Shown piece after piece: positions 48,357-56,409 of a stretch of 64,000 nucleotides of DNA (positions are counted from its first letter, which is position 1; each line of letters begins with the position of its first letter). The notes under the pieces are model-generated. The model was not told where the DNA came from, did not search any database, and saw only the letters and a list, made by a program, of their open reading frames with translations. The stretch is from Tessaracoccus defluvii (lineage in GTDB: Bacteria > Actinomycetota > Actinomycetes > Propionibacteriales > Propionibacteriaceae): positions 1,302,001-1,366,000 of the forward strand of contig NZ_CP060789.1 of assembly GCF_014489575.1 (NCBI RefSeq), given 5' to 3'. Both the position numbers and the translations under genes were made by a program.

Positions 48357-49703
48357 ATGAGCCATTCACAAGGACGAGTAGGGCTTCTTGCAGCTGTCAC
48401 CGTCGCAATGAGCCTGACCCTCACCGGCTGCCTGCAGGATCCGAATCCCCGCGCCGGCGGCGCCGGAGGCGGCGAGGGGGTCGCCCAGGGGGGAAGCACC
48501 GACGGCGACAAGGTCGTCACCGTCCTCGGCGCCTTCGGCGGCGACGAGGCGGTCGGCTTCCGCGAGTCACTCAAGAAGTTCGAGGCCGAATCCGGCATCA
48601 AGGTCGAGTACAACAACTCCACCGACTTCACCACGATCATCAAGGCCCGCGTGCGTTCAGGCGACACCCCCGACATTGCGATGTTCCCGCAGCCTGGCGG
48701 CCTCATCGAGCTCGTCAAGGAGAACCAGATCCAGGCGATCGACACCTATCTGGACTACGACGAGATCAACTCGACGCTGATCCCCGGCTTCCTCGACGCA
48801 GCCCGGGTCAACGGACGCGTCTACGGCGCGCCGATGCGCATGGCCGTCAAGTCCATCGTCTGGTACCCGGCCGCCTACGAGGCGACCGGAAAGCCGACCG
48901 AGTTCACGTCGGTCCAGGAGATGCAGCAGATCGGGGCGGAGATCGCGACCGAGGGCACAGCCCCCTGGTGCGTCGGCTTCGAATCCGGACCCGGCACCGG
49001 CTGGCCGGGCACCGACTGGATCGAGGAACTGGTGCTGCGCATGTGGGGCCCTGACGTCTACGACCAGTGGACCAGCCACAAGATCCCCTTCAACGACGAG
49101 CGCATCGTCGCCGCCTTCGAGGAGATGGACAAGCTGCTCCTGACCGACGGCGCCTCCTGGGGCGGGTCCAGGGGCATCCTCGCCACGGCCTTCGGCGACG
49201 CGATGAACCCGGCCTTCGAGACTCCGGCCAAGTGCTACTGGATGCGGCAGGGCAACTTCATCTCCGGCTTCTTCCCCACGACCATCCAGTCGAACCTGGA
49301 CGCAGAAGTCGGCACGACGGTCTTCCCCCCGTATGAGGGCGGATTCGCGGGCCAACCGATCCTGGGCGGCGGCGACATCGCGGCCCTGTTCAACGGCGAC
49401 GATCCTGACGCGATCGAGGTCATGAAGTTCCTCACGAGCGACCAGTTCGGCGGAGAGTGGGCACAGATGGGCGGCTGGCTGTCGCCTCACAAGACCTTCG
49501 ACGCGGCCAACTACCCGGACGAGACGACCCGCAGCATCGCCGAGATGGCCGCCAACGCCGACGTGTTCCGCTACGACGGCTCCGACCTGATGCCCAACGC
49601 CGTGGGCGGCGGCAGCTTCTGGAGCGGCATGGTCGACTTCACCTCCGGCGCGAAGACCGCGCAACAGGTGGCAGACGACATCGAGAAGTCGTGGCCCCAG
49701 TGA
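48357..49703 (+). CDS. ABC transporter substrate-binding lipoprotein, alpha-glucoside type (AglE-like)
   Basis: 448 residues. The N-terminal lipobox (LTLTGC) anchors it to the outer face of the membrane. The mature protein is a family 1 sugar-binding protein: VVTVLGAFGGDEAVGF, IKVEYNNSTDF, DTPDIAMFPQPGGL, with FESGPGTGWPGTDWIEELVLRMWGPD (in part) as in AglE proteins of alpha-glucoside systems. It is the first gene of a three-gene transporter operon (SBP, two permeases); no ATPase is encoded, so a shared MsiK-type ATPase is likely. The nearby alpha-galactosidase suggests alpha-galactosides as an alternative substrate. Confidence 0.92.
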   Translation: MSHSQGRVGLLAAVTVAMSLTLTGCLQDPNPRAGGAGGGEGVAQGGSTDGDKVVTVLGAFGGDEAVGFRESLKKFEAESGIKVEYNNSTDFTTIIKARVRSGDTPDIAMFPQPGGLIELVKENQIQAIDTYLDYDEINSTLIPGFLDAARVNGRVYGAPMRMAVKSIVWYPAAYEATGKPTEFTSVQEMQQIGAEIATEGTAPWCVGFESGPGTGWPGTDWIEELVLRMWGPDVYDQWTSHKIPFNDERIVAAFEEMDKLLLTDGASWGGSRGILATAFGDAMNPAFETPAKCYWMRQGNFISGFFPTTIQSNLDAEVGTTVFPPYEGGFAGQPILGGGDIAALFNGDDPDAIEVMKFLTSDQFGGEWAQMGGWLSPHKTFDAANYPDETTRSIAEMAANADVFRYDGSDLMPNAVGGGSFWSGMVDFTSGAKTAQQVADDIEKSWPQ

Positions 49704-50868
49704 TGAGCACCGCAACAGTCACGGCTTCCAGGCCCCCGACCACCACCAAGGCGGCGCAGTCGCCGGCCGACCCGAAGCGGATCCTGATCGGCGCCCTGGC
49801 CATGATCCTGGTCGGCTGGTTCATCGGCAACGGGTTCCTGGCCCTGGCCTACTACCCGCAGTGGTTCTCTGTGGGGCTCCCCGTCCTGGACAAGGTGATC
49901 CAGGCCCTGCTGGCCATGGTGCTCGGCATCGGCGGCGCGGTGCTGTTCTTCTTCTGCATGAACGTCTTCGTCGAAGGGCTTCCTGGACGACTCGGGCAGT
50001 TCCTGATGCCGTACGCCTGGATCCTCCCGGCTACTTCACCGTCGGACTGCTCCTGCTCTACCCGGCGGTCCAGACGGTCAACTACTCGTTCGCCAACGCC
50101 GACTCCACCGCCTACGTGACGCCGTTCTACAAGAACTTCCAGGAGGTACTCACCTCCGAGGAGTTCACGCGCACCATCGGCAACAACCTCCTGTGGTTGC
50201 TGCTCGTGCCCGCGTCCACGGTGATCATCGGCCTCCTGGTGGCGGTCCTGGCGGACCGGCTCTCCCCCAAGGGCGAGAGCATCTCGAAGGCCATGATGTT
50301 CATGCCGATGGCGATCTCGTTCGTCGGTGCCTCGACCATCTGGGGTTTCATCTACGACTACCAGTCGGGAGACACCCAGATCGGCCTGCTGAACGCGATC
50401 GTCGCGGCGGTGGGAGGCGAACCGCAGTCGTGGCTCACCATCGACAGGTTCGCGCTGAACTCCATGCTGCTGATGGTGATCGTCGTCTGGCTCCAGGTCG
50501 GCTACGCGATGGTCCTGCTCTCGACGGCGATCAAGAACGTCCCCGAGGACACCCTCGAGGCCGCGAGGATCGACGGCGCCTCCGAGCTGAAGATCTTCTT
50601 CCTCGTCGTCGTCCCCCAGATGAAGGGCACCATCATCACCGTGTTCGTCACCGTCTTCATCATGGTCATGAAGATCTTCGACATCGTCTACGTGATGACC
50701 AACGGCAACTTCAAGACCAACGTCATCGCGAACATGTTCTTCCAGGAGTTGTTCGTGCAGCGCAACGCGGGCAAGGCGTCGGCGATCGTCGTCATCCTGC
50801 TCGTCGCCGTCATCCCGGTGCTCATCTACCAGGTGCGCCACTTCAAGCGTGAGGAGGCCGAGCGATGA
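49703..50868 (+). CDS. Sugar ABC transporter permease (AglF/MalF-like), frameshifted
   Basis: About 388 residues after repair. N-terminal helices (ILIGALAMILVGWFIGNG and LLAMVLGIGGAVLFFFCMN) are in the first frame; the rest is in the second frame to 50868 and has GYFTVGLLLLYPAVQTV, a binding-protein-dependent transport domain and the EAA loop (EAARIDGASELKIFFLVVVP, in part). One missing C in the run 50026-50028 restores ILPGYFTVG. The start ATG overlaps the preceding stop (TGATG) and the stop overlaps the next start (ATGA). Confidence 0.9.
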
Positions 50869-51713
50869 GCAAGGCAGTCGACACCGAGCAGAAGCGCAGT
50901 TGGGTCTCCATCGTCGTCATGACGCTGCTGTGCATCCTGTGGCTCATCCCGACCTTCGGGCTGCTGATCACGTCGTTCCGCAGCATCGACCTCATCAACT
51001 CCAGCGGCTGGTGGACGGGCCTCCTCGGGCCGTTCACTGCGGAGAACTATGCGGGCGTGTTCCAGAAGACCGACATGGGGACGTCGTTCATCAACTCGTT
51101 CGCCGTCGCCATCCCGGCGACGATCATCCCGATCACACTGGCGGCGTTCGCGGCGTACGCGTTCACATTCCTCGACTTCCGGGGACGCGATTTCCTGTTC
51201 GTGACGATCGTCGCGGTGATGGTGATCCCCATCCAGGTGGCACTCCAGCCGATGTTGGACATGCTCGGCCCGCGCGGGATCAACATCTCCGGCCAGTACG
51301 TGTCGGTGTGGCTGCTCCACGCCGGCTTCGGCATGCCGCTCGCGATCTACACCCTCCGCAACTACATGACGACGCTGCCGCGATCGATCATCGAGTCGGC
51401 GAAGGTGGACGGCGCGTCGCACTTCCAGACGTTCTGGAGGCTGGTGTTCCCGATGTCGATGCCCGCCATCGCGGGGTTCGCGATCCTGCAGTTCCTGTGG
51501 GTATGGAACGACCTGCTGATCGCGATGATGTTCCTGAAGCCGCAGAACTCGACGGTGATCGTGTCGCTCGCGGGCATCATGGGCACGCAGGGTCAGGGCT
51601 GGGAACTCCTGACGGCGGGCGCCTTCGTCTCGATGCTGGTGCCGATGGTGATCTTCTTCGGCATGCAGCGGTTCTTCGTCCGCGGCATGACGTCGGGAGC
51701 GGTGAAGGGGTAG
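50865..51713 (+). CDS. Sugar ABC transporter permease (AglG/MalG-like)
   Basis: 282 residues, six membrane helices. Starts MSKAVDTEQKRSWVSIVVM with a first helix; the EAA motif is IIESAKVDGASHFQTFWRLVFP (in part), and the C-terminus RFFVRGMTSGAVKG is typical of MalG-type permeases. It overlaps the MalF-like gene by 4 nt (ATGA). It pairs with that protein to form the membrane channel of the importer. Confidence 0.95.
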   Translation: MSKAVDTEQKRSWVSIVVMTLLCILWLIPTFGLLITSFRSIDLINSSGWWTGLLGPFTAENYAGVFQKTDMGTSFINSFAVAIPATIIPITLAAFAAYAFTFLDFRGRDFLFVTIVAVMVIPIQVALQPMLDMLGPRGINISGQYVSVWLLHAGFGMPLAIYTLRNYMTTLPRSIIESAKVDGASHFQTFWRLVFPMSMPAIAGFAILQFLWVWNDLLIAMMFLKPQNSTVIVSLAGIMGTQGQGWELLTAGAFVSMLVPMVIFFGMQRFFVRGMTSGAVKG

Positions 51714-51754
51714 CCCATCGAGACACCGCTCGTCAGGAAAAGGAGCCGGTCCGT

Positions 51755-51791
51755 TTGACCTCAGCCGGGCGCTAGTTGATAATGATTCTCA
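51755..51791 (+). promoter_or_regulatory. Promoter with Zur box, leaderless, of the zinc uptake operon
   Basis: TTGACC (51755-51760), a 17-nt spacer, GATAAT (51778-51783): a near-consensus sigma-70 promoter. The predicted start coincides with ATG 51791, so the mRNA would be leaderless. The 15-bp imperfect palindrome TGATAATGATTCTCA (51777-51791) is close to Zur-box sequences and covers the -10 and start point, as expected for zinc-dependent repression. Confidence 0.75.
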
Positions 51792-52756
51792 TGACGAAGC
51801 GCCTGGCCCTGTCCCTGACCGCCGTGCTCGCCCTCTCCGCGTGCGCCGGCTCCCCAGCCGACTCACCGGGTGGCGATCACGGCGAGGCGGGCCCGCGGGT
51901 CGTCGCGGCGTTCTACCCGCTCGAGTGGGCCTCCTCGCAGGCGCTCGGCACCCTCGGCGCCGTCGACACCCTCACGGCCCCCGGCGCCGAGGCCCACGAC
52001 CTCGAACTCACCCCCCGCCAGATCGCCTCCCTGGCCGAGGCCGACCTCGTCGTCTACCTGAAGGGATTCCAGCCCGCCGTCGACAACGCCATCGAGCAGT
52101 CCGGCGCCGACCGGGTGCTGGACGTGGGCGAGCTCGTCTCCCTCCTGCCCGCCGACGGCGCCCACCACGACCACGGCGACGAGGCAGGACACGACGAGGA
52201 GGAGCACAGTGTCGACGACGGCCACGACCACGGCGCGTTCGACCCCCACTTCTGGCAGGACCCGGAGCGGATGTCCCAGGTCGTCGAGGCCCTTGCCGAC
52301 GAACTCGCCGCGATCGACCCGGCCAACGCCGACGCCTTCGCGGCGGCCGCCCTCGCCGCGGCCCGCGACCTCACCGCGCTCGACGAGGAGTTCGCCGTCG
52401 GACTGGAGCAGTGTGCGCGGCGCGAGTTCATCACCACGCACACCTCATTCGGCTACCTGGCGGACCGCTACGACCTGACCGAGATCGGCATCGCCGGCCT
52501 CAACCCCGACGACGAGCCGTCCCCGGCACGGATCGCCGCGATCCACGACGAGGCCACTGCCCACGGGATCACGACGATCTTCTTCGAGACCCTGACCTCC
52601 GACGCCGTCGCCAAGGCCATCGCCGGCGACCTCGGGCTGCACACTGCGGTGCTCGACCCGTTGGAGGGCATCACCGAGCAGTCGCCGGGGCAGGACTACC
52701 CTGCCATCATGCGAGCCAACCTCGAGGCCCTGAGGAGCGCCAATGACTGCGCCTGA
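51791..52756 (+). CDS. znuA: Zinc ABC transporter substrate-binding lipoprotein
   Basis: 321 residues. A lipobox (LALSAC) follows the signal helix. The cluster A-I metal-binding plan is present: EAHDLELTPRQ with the first His, a His/Asp/Glu-rich acidic loop (about residues 120-145, HDHGDEAGHDEEEHSVDDGHDHG, in part), FDPHFWQDP, TTHTSFGYLADRY, and the C-terminal FFETLTSD with the fourth ligand region. The His-rich loop points to zinc. ATG 51791 is chosen over TTG 51776 and ATG 51782, which lie inside the promoter. It overlaps znuC by 14 nt. Confidence 0.92.
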   Translation: MTKRLALSLTAVLALSACAGSPADSPGGDHGEAGPRVVAAFYPLEWASSQALGTLGAVDTLTAPGAEAHDLELTPRQIASLAEADLVVYLKGFQPAVDNAIEQSGADRVLDVGELVSLLPADGAHHDHGDEAGHDEEEHSVDDGHDHGAFDPHFWQDPERMSQVVEALADELAAIDPANADAFAAAALAAARDLTALDEEFAVGLEQCARREFITTHTSFGYLADRYDLTEIGIAGLNPDDEPSPARIAAIHDEATAHGITTIFFETLTSDAVAKAIAGDLGLHTAVLDPLEGITEQSPGQDYPAIMRANLEALRSANDCA

Positions 52757-53494
52757 ACTGATCTCCGCCGACGGCGTCTACGTCTCCATCGGGGGGATGC
52801 CGGTGCTGCGGGACGTGTCGCTGCAGGTCTCGGAAGGTGAGGCCGTCGCCCTCATCGGGGGCAACGGCTCCGGCAAGTCGACCCTGGTGCGGACACTGCT
52901 CGGCATCCTCCCCCACCAGGAGGGAACCATCTCCCTCTTCGGCCAGGAGGTTCCCGGGTTCAAGGACTGGTCGAAGATCGGCTACGTCCCCAGCACAGCG
53001 CGCTGGCGGTCGCGAACGGCACCGTCCGCGAGATCGTGTCGACCGGACGACTCGCCCACCGCTCGCCCTTCCAGTGGCTGAAGCGCGCCGACCGGGAGAT
53101 CGTCACCCGCAGCCTCGAACAGGTGGACCTCGTGGGCCGCGCCGACTGGCCCTTCCGGGCGCTGTCCGGCGGGCAGAAGCAGCGGGTGCTGATCGCCCGC
53201 GCGCTCGCGTCAGAGCCGCGGCTGCTGGTGATGGACGAACCGCTGGCCGGCGTCGACCTGCACAGCCAGGGCGGACTGGCCGCCCTGCTCGGCCGGCTGC
53301 GGGACAGTGGGCTCGGGCTGCTGGTGGTCCTCCATGAGCGGGGCCCCATGGCCGACATCCTGACCCGGTCGATCACCCTGTGCGACGGCCGCATCGTCGA
53401 TCACGAGGCCCCAGCAGGCGCCGCCTGCGTCGACCCGCCCACCACACCCGACGTCCTCGGGCTGACCGATCCGATCGCCGGGAGCATCGCATGA
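52743..53494 (+). CDS. znuC: Zinc ABC transporter ATP-binding protein, frameshifted
   Basis: About 250 residues after repair. Walker A is GGNGSGKST in the first frame (52743-53081); the second frame (to 53494) has the LSGGQKQR signature, LLVMDEPLAGVD Walker B and the VVLHERGPM H-loop. One missing C in the run 52988-52991 changes the read VPSTAR to VPQHSALAVANGTVRE with the Q-loop. It overlaps znuA by 14 nt and znuB by 4 nt. Confidence 0.93.
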
Positions 53495-54477
53495 TCGACC
53501 TGTTCGCCCTTCCGTTCATGCAACGCGCGATCCTCGCCGCGGTCCTGAGCGGCCTGATGGCCCCTGCCATCGGCACCTTCATCGTCCAGCGCAAGATGTC
53601 GCTGCTCGGCGACGGCCTCGGCCACGTCGCGATCATGGGCGTCGGGCTCGCGATGCTGACCGGCTGGGCACCCATGCCCGTCGCCGTCGTCGTGTGCGTC
53701 GCCGGTGCCGTGATCGTCGAGCTCCTGCGACAGCACGGGAAGGCCTCCGGTGACCTCGGGCTGGCCATCCTGTTCTACGGCGGCCTGGCCTCCGGCGTGC
53801 TGATGGCGGGCATGGCCGGCCAGGGCGCGGGCGGGCTGTCGAGTTACCTGTTCGGCTCCCTCACCTCGGTGAGTCAGGCCGACATCTGGCTGATCGTCGT
53901 GCTCGCCGTCGTCGTGCTGCTCTGCACGATCGGGCTGGCCCCACGGTTGTTCTCGGTCGCCGTCGACGAGGACTACTCGCAGGTGCTGGGCATCCGCGTC
54001 AAGGTCCTCAACCTGCTCGTCGTCGTCCTCGCCGCGGTGACCATCACCGTGTCGATGCGCACGGTCGGCCTGCTGCTCGTCAGCGCTCTCATGGTGATCC
54101 CCGTCGCCACCGCCCAGCAGTCGTTCGTCGGGTTCTTCCCCGCCTTCTTCGGCTCCATGGCGATCGGCATGCTGGCCGCCCTCGGCGGAACGATGGGCTC
54201 GTTCTACCTCGACACCGCGACCGGCGCCACCATCGTCGTGACGGCGATCGGCCTGCTGGGCCTGTCCTGGCTGATCGGTGGACGGCTGAGACGGGAGGAC
54301 CGGTTCATCCCGTTCGTCGAGGACCACGGGGACCACACGCATGAGCCGGCCGAGGGTGGCCCGGCCGGATCCCATGGCCATGAATCACACCTGGCCATCC
54401 AGCACGGCGACCATCTGGACTACGTCCACGACGGCCACCGGCACGCCTGGCACGGAGACCACTATGACGAACACTAG
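53491..54477 (+). CDS. znuB: Zinc ABC transporter permease
   Basis: 328 residues, about eight membrane helices of the ABC-3 permease family: MQRAILAAVLSGLMAPAIGT, VQRKMSLLGDGLGHVAIMG, LVSALMVIPVATAQQ. The C-terminal ~50 residues form a His/Asp/Glu-rich tail (HGHESH, HGDHLDYVHDGHRHAWHGD, in part) that may bind zinc in the cytoplasm. It starts at an ATGA overlap with znuC and overlaps zur by 14 nt. Confidence 0.94.
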   Translation: MIDLFALPFMQRAILAAVLSGLMAPAIGTFIVQRKMSLLGDGLGHVAIMGVGLAMLTGWAPMPVAVVVCVAGAVIVELLRQHGKASGDLGLAILFYGGLASGVLMAGMAGQGAGGLSSYLFGSLTSVSQADIWLIVVLAVVVLLCTIGLAPRLFSVAVDEDYSQVLGIRVKVLNLLVVVLAAVTITVSMRTVGLLLVSALMVIPVATAQQSFVGFFPAFFGSMAIGMLAALGGTMGSFYLDTATGATIVVTAIGLLGLSWLIGGRLRREDRFIPFVEDHGDHTHEPAEGGPAGSHGHESHLAIQHGDHLDYVHDGHRHAWHGDHYDEH

Positions 54478-54874
54478 GAACACCCGGCAGACGTGGCAGC
54501 GGGCGGCGGTCCGCGACCTGCTGGAGGGCGGCGAGGAGTTCCGCACCGCTCAGCAGGTCCACGACCAGCTACGGGAGGTCGGCGCGAAGGTGGGCCTGGC
54601 CACCGTCTACCGGGCGCTGCAGGCGATGGCCGAGGCCGACGAGGTCGACGTGCTGCGCACCCCGGACGGCGAGGCGGCGTACCGGCGCTGTTCGTCGGGC
54701 CACCACCATCACCTGGTGTGCCGGTCCTGCGGGTTCTCCATCGAGATCGAGGCGCACGAGGTGGAGGCCTGGGCCGCGAAGGTCGCCGCCGCCCACGGGT
54801 TCACCGACACCGGCCACGAGCTGGAACTCTTCGGCCTGTGCCGCGACTGCGTGGCGGCTGGGGCAGAGGACTGA
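54464..54874 (+). CDS. zur: Fur family zinc uptake regulator (Zur-like)
   Basis: 136 residues. N-terminal winged helix (QRAAVRDLLEGGEEFRTAQQ, then GLATVYRALQAM), a metal site region GHHHHLVCRSCG with the first CxxC, and a C-terminal LCRDC second CxxC for structural zinc. At the end of the znuACB operon and coupled to it, it is most likely the zinc-responsive repressor that binds the box at 51777 and so controls its own gene. Confidence 0.9.
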   Translation: MTNTRNTRQTWQRAAVRDLLEGGEEFRTAQQVHDQLREVGAKVGLATVYRALQAMAEADEVDVLRTPDGEAAYRRCSSGHHHHLVCRSCGFSIEIEAHEVEAWAAKVAAAHGFTDTGHELELFGLCRDCVAAGAED

Positions 54875-54881
54875 GCCCGGC

Positions 54882-55604
54882 TCAACGCTCGAAGTACGGC
54901 AGCGACCGCAGGGCCCTGTCGAGGTGCCAGGTCGCGTAGTTGACGACCATCCCGTCGACCCGCCTGGCCACGCCGAGGTCCGCAGCCGTGGCCGCGTCCC
55001 AGTCCCCCGCGAGCAACGCCCCCAGGTGTCCGCCGCAGTCGGCGTCGAGCTGCACGGAACCGGACGTCCGGCAGCCGGTGCACACCGCACCGCCGCCCTG
55101 CGGTGAGAACCAGCGGGGCTCGGCCGCGCCGCAGCCCGCGCACTCGGCGGTGGAGACGGCGTAGCCGGCGATCGCCAGCGCCCGCAGCAGATAGGAGTCG
55201 ACCACGAGCGGGGCCGGCAGCACCGCCGTCTCCAGAGCCCGGATCGCCCCCAGCAGCAGCCGGTACTGCTGCAGCGCCGGCGTCGCCTCCTCGGCGACGA
55301 GTCGGTCGGCCGTCTCGACCAGCACCTGCGCCGCCGTGAACCGGCCGTAGTCCGAGGCCAGCGTGCTGACGTGGAGGGCCTCGGCCTGCGTGACGACCTC
55401 GAGCGAGCCGCGCCCCTCGGCGAACTGGACGTCGATGTGCTGGAAGGGCTCGAGGCGGCCGCCGAACTTGCTGGAGGTGCGCCGCACCCCCTTGGCGACG
55501 GCCCTGATCTTGCCTTTGCTGCGCGTCAGCAGCGTGATGATGCGGTCAGCCTCACCGAGTTGGTGGGTCCGCAACACCACGGCATGGTCGCGGTAGGTGG
55601 GCAC
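54882..55604 (-). CDS. recO: DNA repair protein RecO
   Basis: 240-residue RecF-pathway protein that loads RecA on gaps and anneals ssDNA. The N-terminal OB fold (YRDHAVVLRTHQLGEADRI, LLTRSKGKIRAVAKGVRR) and the C-terminal zinc finger (CAGCGA, then AVCTGC) are complete. The start is GTG 55604. It is convergent with zur and divergent from uppS, an arrangement common in Actinobacteria. Confidence 0.95.
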   Translation of the reverse strand: MPTYRDHAVVLRTHQLGEADRIITLLTRSKGKIRAVAKGVRRTSSKFGGRLEPFQHIDVQFAEGRGSLEVVTQAEALHVSTLASDYGRFTAAQVLVETADRLVAEEATPALQQYRLLLGAIRALETAVLPAPLVVDSYLLRALAIAGYAVSTAECAGCGAAEPRWFSPQGGGAVCTGCRTSGSVQLDADCGGHLGALLAGDWDAATAADLGVARRVDGMVVNYATWHLDRALRSLPYFER

Positions 55605-55634
55605 CGCTCGAGTCTAGGCCGCTAGGCTGCGAGG

Positions 55635-56398
55635 GTGCCTCAGCCTCGCCGTCAGCCAACGCCGCACCCGAGCGGCGCCACCCCGCCCGCCCTGCCGGCC
55701 AAGGCGCTGCCACGGCATGTGGCCATCGTCATGGACGGCAACGGACGCTGGGCGAAGCAGCGGGGCCTGAAGCGCACCGAGGGCCACGCGATGGGTGAGG
55801 CGTCCCTGCTGGACGTCATCCACGGCGCGATCGAGCTCGGCATCCCCTACCTGTCGGCCTACGCGTTCTCCACCGAGAACTGGAAGCGCTCCCCGATGAG
55901 GTCCGCTGGCTGATGGGCTTCAACCGCGACGTCATCCACCGCCGCCGCGACGAGCTGAACGAGCTCGGGGTGCAGATCCGGTGGGCCGGGCGCCGACCGC
56001 GGCTGTGGGGCTCGGTGATCAGGGAACTCGAGGTGGCCGAGGAGATGAGCCGGGCCAACGACACCCTGACGCTGCAGTTCTGCGTCAACTACGGCGGCCG
56101 CGCCGAGATCGTCGACGCGGCCCGGGAGATCGCGCGCCTCGCGGCGGCCGGCAAGCTCGACCCCGACCGGCTGACCGAGGAACGGTTCGCGAAGTTCCTC
56201 GACGAACCCGAGATTCCCGACGTCGACCTGTTCCTGCGCTCGTCAGGCGAGCAGCGCACGTCGAACTTCCTGCTGTGGCAGTCCGCCTACGCGGAGTTCA
56301 TCTTCCTCGACCGGCTGTGGCCCGACTTCGACCGCCGCGACCTGTGGGGCGCCGTCGAGCAGTACGTGACGCGGGAGCGTCGCTTCGGGTCCGCCTGA
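55635..56398 (+). CDS. uppS: Isoprenyl transferase (undecaprenyl diphosphate synthase type), frameshifted
   Basis: About 255 residues after repair. Makes the C50-C55 polyprenyl diphosphate that carries cell-wall precursors. The N-terminal part (55635-55913) has [16 protein letters not shown] with the catalytic Asp; the C-terminal part (55913-56398) has [32 protein letters not shown] with the IPP-binding site and [12 protein letters not shown]. One missing C in the CCCC run 55891-55894 restores [13 protein letters not shown]. As this gene is essential in almost all bacteria, the break is almost surely a sequence error. GTG start at 55635. Confidence 0.95.
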
Positions 56399-56409
56399 CG
56401 CCCGAGCCG

